A stretch of DNA of 64,000 nt from Sneathiella sp. (GCF_029233945.1 NZ_JARGOQ010000012.1:1-64000); one strand, 5' to 3'; numbered from the stretch's first letter, positions 21,336-32,030 are shown. Made by a program: numbers and translations. Notes: generated from the sequence alone by a model not told the origin.

Positions 21336-22307
21336 TTATCCCCTGAATGCCTTGGTCAGTTCCCTTAAGTCAGATGGGAAATCTACCTCGAATTTCAAGC
21401 GTTTGTCTGTGACGGGATGCACAAAACCGAGGGTTTCGGCATGAAGCGCCTGACGGTTGAAGGAAAGGATGGTTTTTTGCCGTTCTTCGGGCAGGGCGCT
21501 GACACGGCTGCGCTTTGCGCGGCTGTAGAGGGGATCGCCGACCAGCGGATGCCCGATATGGCCCATATGCACCCGGATCTGATGGGTGCGCCCGGTTTCC
21601 AGCTCGCAGGAGACTAGCCCGGCCATATCAGAGAAATTCTCCTCAAGTTGATAGCGGGTGAGGGCGCTTTTGCCGCCCTTGGTCACCATCGCCATACGTT
21701 TGCGGTTATGGGGATCGCGCCCGATATTTCCTTCAATCTCGCCGTTTGGCGGATATACCCGGCCCCAGACAATGGCTTTGTAGCGCCGCTCGATATCATG
21801 GGTCGCAAAGAGATTGGCGAGACCCTGATGCGCCGCATCGTTTTTCGCGACCACCATCAGGCCGCTGGTATCCTTGTCGATACGGTGCACGATGCCGGGG
21901 CGCTTTACACCGCCAATTCCGGACAGACTATCGCGGCAATGATGAAGCAGCGCGTTTACCAAGGTTCCCGACCAGTTCCCCGCCGCCGGATGCACCACCA
22001 TGCCGGCGGGCTTGTTGATAACAATCAGATGCTCATCCTCGAAAATAATATCGAGGGGGATATCCTCAGGCTCCGGCTCGCTTTCCGCCGCTTCGGGTAC
22101 GGTCACCTCATAGATATCGCCCGCGCGGACCTTGTGGGACGGGTTGAGCACCGCCGCATCGTTCAAGAGGACCAGCCCCTCCTTGATCAGCGGCTTGATC
22201 CGGCTTCGCGATAGCGCGTCAAGCGCTTCCGCGAGCAGCCGGTCGAGCCGGGTGCCGTCATCGTCGGCTGAAACTTCAACTTGAAGTGAACCCTCATTGG
22301 ATGGCAT
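21336..22307 (-). CDS. rluD: RluA-family 23S rRNA pseudouridine synthase (RluD-like)
   Basis: S4 domain, KRPGIVHRIDKDTSGLMVVAKN, ETGRTHQIRVHMGHIGHPLVGDPLY. Start MPSNEGSLQ at 22307 rather than the ORF start at 22712. Confidence 0.92.
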   Translation of the reverse strand: MPSNEGSLQVEVSADDDGTRLDRLLAEALDALSRSRIKPLIKEGLVLLNDAAVLNPSHKVRAGDIYEVTVPEAAESEPEPEDIPLDIIFEDEHLIVINKPAGMVVHPAAGNWSGTLVNALLHHCRDSLSGIGGVKRPGIVHRIDKDTSGLMVVAKNDAAHQGLANLFATHDIERRYKAIVWGRVYPPNGEIEGNIGRDPHNRKRMAMVTKGGKSALTRYQLEENFSDMAGLVSCELETGRTHQIRVHMGHIGHPLVGDPLYSRAKRSRVSALPEERQKTILSFNRQALHAETLGFVHPVTDKRLKFEVDFPSDLRELTKAFRG

Positions 22308-22347
22308 ACAAATGAACCAGAACCGTTTGTTAAAAGAGGGCGACCCT

Positions 22348-22737
22348 ATGTCGGAAAAGGCACCTGAAAAATCCGGACCCAATCTCACCTTGCTGAAATG
22401 GATTGTCGGTATCCTTGGTGTGCTGATCGTCCTGTTCGCCACTGTCATAGCGGTTACCATATATAAGCGCATGACGGCAATGGAAACAAAGTCCTCGCCG
22501 GAGATGCAAGACGCGATGTTGCCCAAGGTTACCGGAGGGCGAGTAACGCTTGAGAAGTTTGGCGATATCCGCCTTCCCATTCCCGATGACATGGATGTGA
22601 TCAGCCTGACGCCCTCAAGCGAGCGGCTGTTCGTCACTGTCGGCACGGAGGGTGCGGCGCGGCTAATCCTGGTCATCAGCCTCGATGACGGCAGCGTTCT
22701 TGGCAGCTTCAATCTCGATAAAGATGGTATTCAGTAA
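22348..22737 (+). CDS. DUF6476-like small single-TM protein
   Basis: MSEKAPEKSGPNLTLLKWIVGILGVLIVLFATVIAVTIYKRM; divergent from rluD. Confidence 0.55.
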   Translation: MSEKAPEKSGPNLTLLKWIVGILGVLIVLFATVIAVTIYKRMTAMETKSSPEMQDAMLPKVTGGRVTLEKFGDIRLPIPDDMDVISLTPSSERLFVTVGTEGAARLILVISLDDGSVLGSFNLDKDGIQ

Positions 22738-22791
22738 AGGGACGTTCCCCCGTTGCACCAATTTGGGCAGTAGTGGAACGTGTAAAGTCAG

Positions 22792-23835
22792 ATGGTGAAG
22801 AACGGAACAGTCGTTAATTTTGCAAGTGATAACTCGGCGCCTGTCGCGCCGAAAATTATAGCCGCGCTGCAAAAGGCCAACGCAGGGCCCATGCCGAGCT
22901 ATGGCAATGACCCGCTCACCCGCGGGGTTGAAGAAAAGCTTAAACAAATTTTCGAATGCGACCTCCGTGCGTTTCCCGTTGCCACGGGAACGGCCGCCAA
23001 TGTCCTCGGCCTCAGCGTGATGACGCCGCCTTACGGGTCCATTTACTGCCACCAGCTTGCCCATATAGAGCATGACGAGTGCGGTGCGCCGGAGTTTTAT
23101 ACCCATGGCGCGAAGCTCGTAAAGTTTGACGGCGCAGGGGGGAAGCTGCGGGCGGCTGAGTTGGATGCGGCGCTCAAAAACTCCGGTGCAGGCAATGTCC
23201 ATCATGTGCAGCCCGCCGTTATCTGTCTCACCCAGGCCACCGAAAGCGGCACTGTCTACCGGCCCGAGGAAGTAGCCGAGATCGGATTAGTCGCGCAGAA
23301 ATATGATCTCGGGTTGCATATGGACGGTGCCCGCTTTGCCAATGCGTTGTCTTATCTTGGCTGCGCGCCGGCCGATGTCACCTGGCGCGCCGGGGTCGAT
23401 GTTCTGTCCTTCGGGGCGACGAAAAATGGCGCGATGGGCACCGAAGCGGTGGTTTTCTTCAATCTGGAGAAAGCGCGCGAGTTTGAATTCCGGCGCAAGC
23501 GCGGCGCGCATCTGTTTTCGAAAATGCGCTATCTCTCGGCCCAGCTCGATGCTTATCTGACCGATGATCTCTGGCTCGATCTCGCGGGTCATGCCAACCG
23601 GATGGCGCGGGAGGCCGCCAAGGGGATTTCCGCGATCCCGGGAGCGGAGGTTCTGTACCCGGTAGAGGCCAACATGATTTTCGCGCGGTTGCCGGAGGTT
23701 TCCCTTGAATGCCTTGCTGTTTCCGACATTCTCTACTATCGGAATGGAGAGGAGTCCGCGGGCGAGGTGCGGCTTGTAACTTCCTGGAATACGAGTGAGC
23801 AGGATGTTAGTCATTTGCTTAAGGTTATCGCTTGA
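22792..23835 (+). CDS. threonine aldolase / beta-eliminating lyase family protein
   Basis: NFASDNSAPVAPKIIAAL, LHMDGARFANAL, LSFGATKNGAMGTEAVVFF (PLP lysine). Confidence 0.9.
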   Translation: MVKNGTVVNFASDNSAPVAPKIIAALQKANAGPMPSYGNDPLTRGVEEKLKQIFECDLRAFPVATGTAANVLGLSVMTPPYGSIYCHQLAHIEHDECGAPEFYTHGAKLVKFDGAGGKLRAAELDAALKNSGAGNVHHVQPAVICLTQATESGTVYRPEEVAEIGLVAQKYDLGLHMDGARFANALSYLGCAPADVTWRAGVDVLSFGATKNGAMGTEAVVFFNLEKAREFEFRRKRGAHLFSKMRYLSAQLDAYLTDDLWLDLAGHANRMAREAAKGISAIPGAEVLYPVEANMIFARLPEVSLECLAVSDILYYRNGEESAGEVRLVTSWNTSEQDVSHLLKVIA

Positions 23836-23941
23836 ATTAGGCCATTAAGGTAATTTCCCTCCGGCAACATTTGATTTCGCGGGCGCCACCCGTTATGCAG
23901 GGCGGCAACGCATTAAAACGGACGAATAGGACAGGCATAAA

Positions 23942-25129
23942 GTGCAGAATTTCTGGGATTTTTGGGAAATCGTCAAAGAAGTCTGGCACGAGGGGTACGC
24001 GGGCATTGATTTCAGCTCGCTGATCATTGCTCTCGGGATTATTCTGGTCGCTCTGCTGGTGCGCGGTATTTTCACCAAGTTCGTCATCAATCGCCTGATC
24101 CAGTTCGCCGAAAGATCCGATAGCAAGATCGATGATCACCTGATTACCGCACTGAAGGGGCCGATTCGCTTTATCCCGGTGGTGATCGGCATTTATCTGG
24201 CGCTGGAAATTCCCGGGTTTGATGAAGATCCGGATTTTTCTCTTGCGGCGGGCAAGATTATCCGTTCCCTCATTGTCTTTAATCTCTTCTGGGCCCTTTA
24301 TTGCGCCATCAGTCCGCTGACCTTCCTGCTCGGCAAGCTGGAGGAGTTGTTCTCGGCGGAGATGGTTGAGTTTCTCGTCAAGATTATGAAGGGGCTGGTT
24401 TTTGGTCTTGGTGCGGCGACGGTGCTGCAGCTCTGGGGGATACAGGTCGGGCCGATTATTGCGGGTTTCGGCATCGTCGGTGTCGCCGTCGCCCTCGGTG
24501 CGCAGGATCTGTTCAAAAACCTGATCAGCGGATTTCTCATCCTTGCCGAGAAGCGCTTCAAGGCCGGGGATTGGGTGCTGGTCGATAGTGTGGTCGAGGG
24601 GACAGTTGAGAAAATCGGCTTTCGCTCCACCGTGATCCGCCGCTTTGACAAGGCGATCACCATTGTTCCGAATGCTGTGTTTGCGGACAAGGCGGTCACC
24701 AACTTCTCGGAAATGACGCATCGGCGCATTTATTGGAAAATCGGCCTGGAATATTCGACGACCGTGGCGCAGCTTCAGGAGGTTACGGAAAATATCCAGA
24801 ATTACCTCGTTGGAAACAAGGACTTCGCCCAACCGGGAGAGGCGTTGATGTTCGTCGTGACCGACAGCTTCAACGCCAGCAGTATCGATATCATGATCTA
24901 TTGCTTCACCAAGACGACGAAATGGGGCGAATGGCTCGATATCAAGCAGGATTTCGCCTATGCCATCAAGGGCATTGTCGAGCAGGCGGGCACCGGCTTT
25001 GCCTTCCCGTCCATGTCGGTCTATCGCGGTATCGGCGCGGCGGAACCGGACCCCTTCGTCCCGCCGTCCGGCCACAAGGACGGGCATGCGCTTACCAACG
25101 GCGATACGGGATATGGAAACGCGAGCTAA
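23942..25129 (+). CDS. mechanosensitive ion channel (MscS) family protein
   Basis: GFGIVGVAVALGAQDLFKNLISGFLILAEKRFKAGDWV MscS pore/beta domain. GTG start. Confidence 0.9.
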   Translation: MQNFWDFWEIVKEVWHEGYAGIDFSSLIIALGIILVALLVRGIFTKFVINRLIQFAERSDSKIDDHLITALKGPIRFIPVVIGIYLALEIPGFDEDPDFSLAAGKIIRSLIVFNLFWALYCAISPLTFLLGKLEELFSAEMVEFLVKIMKGLVFGLGAATVLQLWGIQVGPIIAGFGIVGVAVALGAQDLFKNLISGFLILAEKRFKAGDWVLVDSVVEGTVEKIGFRSTVIRRFDKAITIVPNAVFADKAVTNFSEMTHRRIYWKIGLEYSTTVAQLQEVTENIQNYLVGNKDFAQPGEALMFVVTDSFNASSIDIMIYCFTKTTKWGEWLDIKQDFAYAIKGIVEQAGTGFAFPSMSVYRGIGAAEPDPFVPPSGHKDGHALTNGDTGYGNAS

Positions 25130-25369
25130 CTAAGTGGTCGCCTGCTTGACGATGATATATTCGAACAGGCCGTCGGTTTCGCGCATATTTTCAAGCAGAT
25201 AACCGCTGACATCGCAGAAATGCCGGAAATCGATGGTTGAGGCCGGGTCGGTCGCATGCACTTTCAGCCGCTCCCCCTCCTTCAGTGCCTTCATCGCCTT
25301 TTTCGCCTTCAGGACGGGCAGCGGGCAGTTGAGGCCCGTGGTATCGAGAAAATGCGGAGTTTCTACCAT
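25130..25369 (-). CDS. TusA-family sulfurtransferase-like protein
   Basis: LDTTGLNCPLPVLKAKKAMKALKEGERLKVHATDPAS (CPxP motif); start MVETPHF. Confidence 0.9.
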   Translation of the reverse strand: MVETPHFLDTTGLNCPLPVLKAKKAMKALKEGERLKVHATDPASTIDFRHFCDVSGYLLENMRETDGLFEYIIVKQATT

Positions 25370-25536
25370 TATTCGCTCGTTTCTGCGGTATTCAGCCCTG
25401 ATATTCGCTGCAAAATAGCGTTCCTTCGGGCAGGGTGCAACCGATGATTTACTGTGCCGGTATAGCATGTTCCTGACCATCGAATTAACCTTTTCTACAC
25501 TCTATTCTGACAAAATTCATCGTTAGGGTTCGCCCT

Positions 25537-26871
25537 ATGGGAGCTATGAATTTACTGGATGCAGTTAAAGAAAAGGTGAGGATGCGGAACCAAATCGGGC
25601 ATCGCTCGGGTATCAATCCCGACTACTTTAACCAGGGCAGAAAGACGGAAGATAAAAAACCGGATTCCGCCGCCGGAGAGGTGAAGCATTATGAAATCGG
25701 GGAAGCCACCAGTTTTTTGCGACCTTTCGGCAAGACCTACCATGAGGCCCTTGAAAACCTGATTACCGGCAGTATCCAGATTATCGGCCTCGATGAGGTG
25801 AAGGCGCAATATGCCGAGCAATGGGGCAGCATCAAGAAAAATGTGATGGAGATTGCGGACGCCTTTATCAGCCGCAAGCTGGACCGTCATGACGTGTTTG
25901 TCCCGCTTGATGACGGGCATTTCGCCCTGCTGTTTGCGGATGCCACGCGTGAGGAGGCGCTGGAGCGCTCCAAAACCATCGCACATGATCTGGTCAACAA
26001 ACTGTTCGGCGAACTCCCGGGCGGGGAGTTGATCTCTGTCGAAGCGGCGATGCTAAAAATCGAGGATTTTGATGGGCTCGATAAAATCAAATCCCTCGAC
26101 GGGTTGGTTAAATGTTTCCGCGCGGCCATCGTCAAGGCAAAGGGGCGGGAGGAGCGCGTTTTTCAGGAACATGAAACCGAGCTTAATGTGCGCTTCCGTC
26201 CGCTGATCAACCGGCGCAAGGGCTTTATCGGCATGTATGAAGCGGTCAGCATGACGAATGCCGATGACGAGCAGGCGGACGTGGCGGCGAATGATCCGCT
26301 GTTTAACGAATCGCCGCGGCTGCGTGCGGAAATGGATTGCGTGATTTTGCGCGAGACGGGAACGATCTTCAAGAAGCTCGGCGGGGCCGGGAACAAGCCG
26401 GTCATCTTCCTTCCCGTTCATTTTGAAACATTGGCCAACAGCTATTTTCGGAGCAAATATGCCCGTATTCTCGCATCCTTGCCGGATTATACGGAATGGC
26501 ATCTGGTCCTGAATGTGCAGGATATCGCGGCAGGTGTGCCGAACAGTCGTTATCGCCAGATTTTCACCTCGCTGCGCCAGCTTGTGCTCGGATTCACGTT
26601 CGAGGTCGGGCCGAGCTGGAATGAATTCGACGCCATTCGCGACCTTCCCATCCTCGCGATGACGCTTGCGGGGCATGAGAGCCTGGAGCTGTCGCAAATC
26701 GAGGCTTTCTTCAAACGGGCCAAACAGAACAAGAAAAAATGTATCTGGCGATCGGTCGATAACGATACGCTGGCCCGTGCGGCCTTCAAGATGCAGGTTG
26801 ATTATGTGAGCGGGCCGATCTTCGGCGCGCTGCAGACCGTACCGGCGAAACCCTTCTCCCTGCCGAAATAA
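25537..26871 (+). CDS. degenerate GGDEF/EAL-like domain protein
   Basis: RHDVFVPLDDGHFALLFADATREEALERSKTIA resembles a GGDEF core; FRPLINRRKGFIGMYEAVSM and QVDYVSGPIFG resemble EAL start and end motifs with active-site residues lost. Confidence 0.5.
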   Translation: MGAMNLLDAVKEKVRMRNQIGHRSGINPDYFNQGRKTEDKKPDSAAGEVKHYEIGEATSFLRPFGKTYHEALENLITGSIQIIGLDEVKAQYAEQWGSIKKNVMEIADAFISRKLDRHDVFVPLDDGHFALLFADATREEALERSKTIAHDLVNKLFGELPGGELISVEAAMLKIEDFDGLDKIKSLDGLVKCFRAAIVKAKGREERVFQEHETELNVRFRPLINRRKGFIGMYEAVSMTNADDEQADVAANDPLFNESPRLRAEMDCVILRETGTIFKKLGGAGNKPVIFLPVHFETLANSYFRSKYARILASLPDYTEWHLVLNVQDIAAGVPNSRYRQIFTSLRQLVLGFTFEVGPSWNEFDAIRDLPILAMTLAGHESLELSQIEAFFKRAKQNKKKCIWRSVDNDTLARAAFKMQVDYVSGPIFGALQTVPAKPFSLPK

Positions 26872-26875
26872 TCTG

Positions 26876-28135
26876 TCAGTTTCGTTTCAGGGTCGCCGCC
26901 ATCTCGATATGCGGTGAGAAGAGAAATTGATCCACGGGCAGCACCTTATCGAGGCTGTATCCTCCATCCATCAGCGCCTTGACATCCCGTGCAAAAGTGA
27001 CCGGATTGCAAGAGATCGCCACGACGGTCGGGATATCAGATTTCGCAATCTCCTCGGCCTGCGCTTTCGCCCCAGCCCGCGGCGGATCGAAAACAAGGCC
27101 GTCAAAAGCGTTGAGTTCGTCCGTTAGCAGTGGGCGGTGAAACAGATCGCGTGTCTCGGATGTGATGGGCAGAATGGCGCGGTTTGCGGCGGCCTGCAGG
27201 GATGCCGTCAGTTCCGCATCCCCTTCCACCGCATGCACCCGGGCACTGGCCGCGAGCGGGAAGGTGAAGCTGCCGACCCCGGCGAAAAGATCGGTGATAT
27301 TCCGTGCCTCACTCAGGGCATCGCGGGCAAAATCGGCGAGCGCCGTCTCACCTGCCTTGCTTGCTTGCAGGAAACTGCCGGGCGGAAGAGTAACGGGCAC
27401 ATCATTCAGCCTGATTTCTGCAGGCAGGCGCGCGGCGATAACCTCCGGGATTTCTTTTGCACTTTGCTGCCAGGCGATCCGGGCGAGCTTCTGTTCCCCG
27501 GTAAAGGCGGCGAGCGCCTCACGGGTTTCCAGATCCAGCTCCTTCTTCGCCGTGATCAGCAAGTCAGGGCCGTTCTCCGTTATCGTCGCCATGATCTTTG
27601 CTTCACTATTGCGCGGCAAGAGGGGTGGCAACAGGGCACGGAGCGGCTTTACGAGGGCGAGCAGCGTCTCATCAATCACCGGGCAGTCGCCGATATCGAA
27701 AATCTGGTGGCTACGGCGCAGGTGAAAGCCGATCATCACGCCCTTCTTGCGTTTTGAGGCGATAAACTCGACCCGCCGCCGGCTTGCCAGGGGGCTCGTA
27801 ACTGTTTCCAAAACCTCTGCGCTCTCTATGCCCGCCATGGACAGGCAGTCAACGATGCGCTGGCGTTTCCAGTTCGCCGTGAAGTCCGGGGCGAGATGCT
27901 GCAGGCCGCAACCACCGCAGGTGCCGAAATGGCGGCAAGCGGGCTTGATGCGCTCCGTTCCGGGAGTGAAGATTTCCTCAATCGCGGCAACATTTCCGTT
28001 GCCCCGCTCTTCCAGCACAGAGACGCGCAGCCAGTCTCCCGGGGCGGAAAAAGGGACGTAAAAGCGTTTGCCGTCCTGTTCCGCGATACCGTCGCCGCTT
28101 GCGCCGATATGGTCAATCACAAGCTCAACCGTCAT
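26876..28135 (-). CDS. TrmA/RlmD-family 23S rRNA/tRNA (uracil-5-)-methyltransferase
   Basis: TRAM domain, Fe-S cluster CRHFGTCGGCGLQHL, ADFARDALSEARNITDLFAGVGSFTFPLA, VAISCNPVTFARDV. Confidence 0.92.
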   Translation of the reverse strand: MTVELVIDHIGASGDGIAEQDGKRFYVPFSAPGDWLRVSVLEERGNGNVAAIEEIFTPGTERIKPACRHFGTCGGCGLQHLAPDFTANWKRQRIVDCLSMAGIESAEVLETVTSPLASRRRVEFIASKRKKGVMIGFHLRRSHQIFDIGDCPVIDETLLALVKPLRALLPPLLPRNSEAKIMATITENGPDLLITAKKELDLETREALAAFTGEQKLARIAWQQSAKEIPEVIAARLPAEIRLNDVPVTLPPGSFLQASKAGETALADFARDALSEARNITDLFAGVGSFTFPLAASARVHAVEGDAELTASLQAAANRAILPITSETRDLFHRPLLTDELNAFDGLVFDPPRAGAKAQAEEIAKSDIPTVVAISCNPVTFARDVKALMDGGYSLDKVLPVDQFLFSPHIEMAATLKRN

Positions 28136-28871
28136 AACGGCCTCCGATCAGGAATTCCCTATTGCCATCACTTCCCAAAATCGGGCTGTCGATATAACCA
28201 AGGGAGGACCAGCCGGGAAGGGCGTTGATCCAGTCTTCCAACACAATAGGTACGGTGGCGGCGAGAGCCTCGTCCCGGACAATGCCGCCCTTGCCGACAT
28301 TGCCTTTGCCGACCTCGAACTGTGGCTTCACGAGGGCCAAGAGATGCGCACCGGGAGCGGCGAGGGAGAGCGCGGCGGGCAACGCTTTTTGAAGCGAGAT
28401 AAAACTGACATCCGCAACGATAAGATCAAGCGGCTCGGGGATCAGCGTCTCGTCGAGATCGCGGGAATTGGTCTTTTCAAGATTGATAATGCGCGCGTCT
28501 TCGGCAACCAACGGATCGAGCTGCCCATGGCCGACATCCACCGCATAAATCCGCGCCGCGCCGCGTTCCAGCAATACCTGGCAAAATCCACCGGTTGAGG
28601 CACCGATATCGGCGGCGGTTTTCCCTTGGACCTCTATGGCAAAATGATCAAGCGCAGGGAGGAGTTTTTTCGCCCCCCGTCCGACCCAGTCGATATCCGG
28701 TACCGTCACGCTGAGTATCATTCCATCGGTGACTTTTCGCGTTGCCTTTGTCGTAGTGACGCCATCGACGGAAACCCGCCCTTCCGCAATCAGGCTTTGC
28801 GCTTTCGCGCGGCTCTTCACCAGATCGCGGGCGACAAGCGCGAGATCAAGCCTTTGCGGGAGCTCTGTCAT
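28125..28871 (-). CDS. tlyA: TlyA family rRNA methyltransferase (S4 domain + SAM methyltransferase)
   Basis: RLDLALVARDLVKSRAKAQSLIAEGRVSVDG S4 domain; ADIGASTGGFCQVLLERGAARIYAVDVGHGQL. Confidence 0.92.
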   Translation of the reverse strand: MTELPQRLDLALVARDLVKSRAKAQSLIAEGRVSVDGVTTTKATRKVTDGMILSVTVPDIDWVGRGAKKLLPALDHFAIEVQGKTAADIGASTGGFCQVLLERGAARIYAVDVGHGQLDPLVAEDARIINLEKTNSRDLDETLIPEPLDLIVADVSFISLQKALPAALSLAAPGAHLLALVKPQFEVGKGNVGKGGIVRDEALAATVPIVLEDWINALPGWSSLGYIDSPILGSDGNREFLIGGRYDG

Positions 28872-28880
28872 TTTGTCTGC

Positions 28881-30815
28881 CTAGATGGCGGAGATATTCC
28901 GCTGTTTCGCCTTGCCGGTGCCGAGGGCGGAGAGGGCCGCTTCGACAATCTGTCCGTGATTGACCCCGGCCTCGTCATACATATCCTCGATCTTCTGCTG
29001 GTCGATGAAGATATCTTTCATGCAGAGCGGCCGGATCTTGAGCCCATTATCGAGAAGGCCGTTCAGGCTAAGGAACTGCATCACATGGCTACCGAAACCG
29101 CCGATCGCGCCTTCCTCGACGGTAATCAGAACTTCATGGTGGTTGGCGAGGTCGCGGATCATCTCTTCATCGAGCGGCTTGCAGAAGCGCGCATCGGCGA
29201 CGGTCGTGGAAATGCCCTTGGCCTCCAGCTCTTCCGCTGCGATCAGCGCCTCTTTCAGCCGAGTCCCGAAGGAGAGAATGGCGACTTTATCGCCTTGTTT
29301 GATCATCCGGCCCTTGCCAATTTCCAGCACCTCGCCCCGTTCCGGCATATCAACGCCGATGCCTTCTCCGCGCGGATAGCGAAAGGCGCAAGGCCCCTCG
29401 TTATATGCGGCGGCGGTCGCGACCATATGTTTCAGCTCCGCCTCATCCGCCGGGGCCATAACCATCATATTGGGCAGCGTGGCGAGATAGGTAATATCGA
29501 AGGAACCGGCATGAGTTGCCCCATCCGCCCCGACAAGCCCGGCCCGGTCCATGGCGAAACGCACAGGCAGGTTCTGGATCGCCACGTCATGCACCACCTG
29601 GTCATAGGCGCGCTGCAGGAAGGTGGAATAGATCGCAACAAACGGCTTCAATCCTTCTGTTGCCATACCGGCGGCAAAGGTGACGGCATGCTGTTCGGCA
29701 ATGCCGACATCGAAGCAGCGGTTCGCGAATTCCTTGGCAAACTGATCAAGGCCGGTGCCATCGGGCATGGCGGCGGTCACGGCGACAATCTTGTCATCGT
29801 GGCGAGCTTCCTCAATCAGGCTCTGGGCAAAGACCTTGGTGTAGGAGGGCGCGTTCGGTTTTGATTTCGCCTGCGCGCCGGTAATCACGTCGAATTTGGA
29901 AACGCCATGGTATTTATCGGCCGCTTCCTCGGCGGGCGGGTAGCCCTTGCCCTTCTGCGTGACGCAATGGATCAGGATCGGCCCGTATTTCGATTCCCGC
30001 GCATTTTTCAGGACGGGGATCAGATGTTCAAGGTTATGGCCGTCGATCGGCCCGACATAGTAAAAGCCAAGCTCCTCAAACAATGTGCCGCCGGTGACCA
30101 TGCCGCGTGCGAATTCCTCGGCGCGCCGGGCTGTCCGCTCCAGTGGATCAGGGAGGAGGGAGGCGACCTGTTTCGCCAGTTCCCGCAGGCTGCGATAGGG
30201 CTTGCCCGAAAGAAGTCGGGAGAGATAAGCGCTCATCGCGCCGACGGGCGGGGCGATGGACATGTCATTGTCGTTGAGGATAACGATCTGCCGTGCATCC
30301 ATGGCGCCGGCGTTATTCATCGCCTCATAGGCCATGCCCGCGCTCAACGCGCCGTCGCCGATCACGGAGATGACATTGTTATGCCGTCCCTGCAGATCGC
30401 GCCCGACCGCCATGCCAAGCCCTGCGGAGATGGAAGTGGAGGAATGCGCCGCGCCGAAGGGGTCATATTCGCTTTCGGCCCGCTTGGTAAAGCCGGAAAG
30501 ACCGTCCGGCTGACGCAGGGTACGAATACGATCGCGCCGTCCGGTCAGGATCTTATGCGGATAGCATTGATGGCCGACGTCCCAGATCAGACGGTCGGCC
30601 GGGGTGTTAAAGACATGATGAAGCGCCACGGTGAGTTCGACAACGCCAAGGCCCGCGCCCAGATGCCCGCCGGTCACGGAGACAGCGCTGATTGTCTCCT
30701 GACGCAGCTCATCGGCGAGCTGTACTAGCTCTGGCAGCGTCAGGTTGCGCATGGCTTGCGGATAATCGATGGTGTCCAGTAATGGGGTAGCCGGTCTCGT
30801 CGTCAAAATATTCAC
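28881..30815 (-). CDS. dxs: 1-deoxy-D-xylulose-5-phosphate synthase
   Basis: [78 protein letters not shown]. Confidence 0.97.
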   Translation of the reverse strand: MNILTTRPATPLLDTIDYPQAMRNLTLPELVQLADELRQETISAVSVTGGHLGAGLGVVELTVALHHVFNTPADRLIWDVGHQCYPHKILTGRRDRIRTLRQPDGLSGFTKRAESEYDPFGAAHSSTSISAGLGMAVGRDLQGRHNNVISVIGDGALSAGMAYEAMNNAGAMDARQIVILNDNDMSIAPPVGAMSAYLSRLLSGKPYRSLRELAKQVASLLPDPLERTARRAEEFARGMVTGGTLFEELGFYYVGPIDGHNLEHLIPVLKNARESKYGPILIHCVTQKGKGYPPAEEAADKYHGVSKFDVITGAQAKSKPNAPSYTKVFAQSLIEEARHDDKIVAVTAAMPDGTGLDQFAKEFANRCFDVGIAEQHAVTFAAGMATEGLKPFVAIYSTFLQRAYDQVVHDVAIQNLPVRFAMDRAGLVGADGATHAGSFDITYLATLPNMMVMAPADEAELKHMVATAAAYNEGPCAFRYPRGEGIGVDMPERGEVLEIGKGRMIKQGDKVAILSFGTRLKEALIAAEELEAKGISTTVADARFCKPLDEEMIRDLANHHEVLITVEEGAIGGFGSHVMQFLSLNGLLDNGLKIRPLCMKDIFIDQQKIEDMYDEAGVNHGQIVEAALSALGTGKAKQRNISAI

Positions 30816-30821
30816 CCGTCT

Positions 30822-31712
30822 TCAGTTGCGGCGCTCAATCGCGAAGCGCGCCGCATGTCTTAACAGATCAGCCTTCGGTCCGAAAGGTCCCAGATGATCG
30901 ATTGCCTGGTCAACCAGCATGCCGGCATGGATTTTAGCCTCTTCCAGCCCCATGAGCGAAACAAAGGTGACTTTACCTGCCGCTTCGTCCTTGCCGGTTG
31001 CCTTGCCCATATCTTCCGGGCTGCCCTCAGTATCCAATATGTCATCCGCAATCTGAAAGGCCAGCCCTAAATCATGTGCATAGGCTTTGAGCGCCTGCAG
31101 CTGTGGCGGAGATGCATGCCCGAGGATGGCGCCCGCCTCGCAGGCGAAGGTAATGAGCGCGCCGGTCTTGAGCTGCTGCAGCCGGGTGATGGTGACAATA
31201 TCGATATTATCGCCATCGGCGTAGATGTCCATTGTCTGCCCGCCGACCATGCCGCGCATTCCGATGGCGCGCGCCAGTTTTGAGACCAGCTTGACGCGCA
31301 CCTCTGCCGAGGAATGGGTTTGGGCATCGCCGATAACCTCAAAAGCGAGCGATTGCAGCGCGTCCCCGGCGAGCACGGCTGTCGCCTCGTCAAACTTCTT
31401 ATGCACCGTCGGCTTTCCCCGGCGCAAATCATCGTCGTCCATGCAGGGTAGGTCATCATGGATGAGGGAGTAGCTGTGAATTATTTCAAGTGCCGAGGCA
31501 ACGCGCGTCGAATGCAGGCGCGGCACACCAAAGAGATCCGCCGCCTGAATAACCAGAAAGGCGCGCAAGCGCTTTCCGCCGGAGAGAACCGAATAGCGCA
31601 TCGCTTCATAGAGCTGCTTTTCAAGGCCGTTGTTTTCAGGCAGGAACTCACGAAGCTCCCGGTCCATCAGCTCGGCAGTCTGACGGAGGGCCTTGCCGAA
31701 ATCATCTTCCAT
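30822..31712 (-). CDS. ispA: polyprenyl (farnesyl/geranyl) diphosphate synthase
   Basis: First Asp-rich motif DDLPCMDDDDLRRGKPTVHK, second motif FQIADDILD; next to dxs and xseB. Confidence 0.93.
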   Translation of the reverse strand: MEDDFGKALRQTAELMDRELREFLPENNGLEKQLYEAMRYSVLSGGKRLRAFLVIQAADLFGVPRLHSTRVASALEIIHSYSLIHDDLPCMDDDDLRRGKPTVHKKFDEATAVLAGDALQSLAFEVIGDAQTHSSAEVRVKLVSKLARAIGMRGMVGGQTMDIYADGDNIDIVTITRLQQLKTGALITFACEAGAILGHASPPQLQALKAYAHDLGLAFQIADDILDTEGSPEDMGKATGKDEAAGKVTFVSLMGLEEAKIHAGMLVDQAIDHLGPFGPKADLLRHAARFAIERRN

Positions 31713-31741
31713 TTTAATGTCTCAATCCGCCACGCCTAAGC

Positions 31742-31999
31742 CTATTCAACATTTGCCGGCTCGACCGACAGATTGCCGTTCTTGCCGACGATCTTGTCGA
31801 CCCGCTCCTGCGCGTTCCGGAGCTTGGCCTCGCAATGCTGTTTCAACAGGGAACCGCGGGTATAGATATCGATGGACTGATCGAGATCGACCTGGCCGGA
31901 ATCAAGCTTTTCGACAATCTGTTCCAGCTCATTCAGAGCTTCCTCGAAGCTCATTTTTTCGATATCGGCGGGGATTTCCTGGCTATTCGGGTCAGACAT
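31742..31999 (-). CDS. xseB: exodeoxyribonuclease VII small subunit
   Basis: MSFEEALNELEQIVEKLDSGQVDLDQSIDIYTRGSLLKQHCEAKLRNAQERVDKI. Confidence 0.95.
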   Translation of the reverse strand: MSDPNSQEIPADIEKMSFEEALNELEQIVEKLDSGQVDLDQSIDIYTRGSLLKQHCEAKLRNAQERVDKIVGKNGNLSVEPANVE

Positions 32000-32030
32000 G
32001 ATTTCTCCTTTGCCGTCTTATACTCTTCTC

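Noticed and set aside
22308-22712. N-terminal extension of the rluD ORF to 22712
   Set aside because: Extension is antisense to the 22348-22737 gene; S4 domain starts right after MPSNEGSLQ at 22307.
28626-29864. 412 aa plus-strand ORF opposite dxs
   Set aside because: Shadow ORF of dxs and tlyA; composition typical of antisense frames in GC-rich genes.
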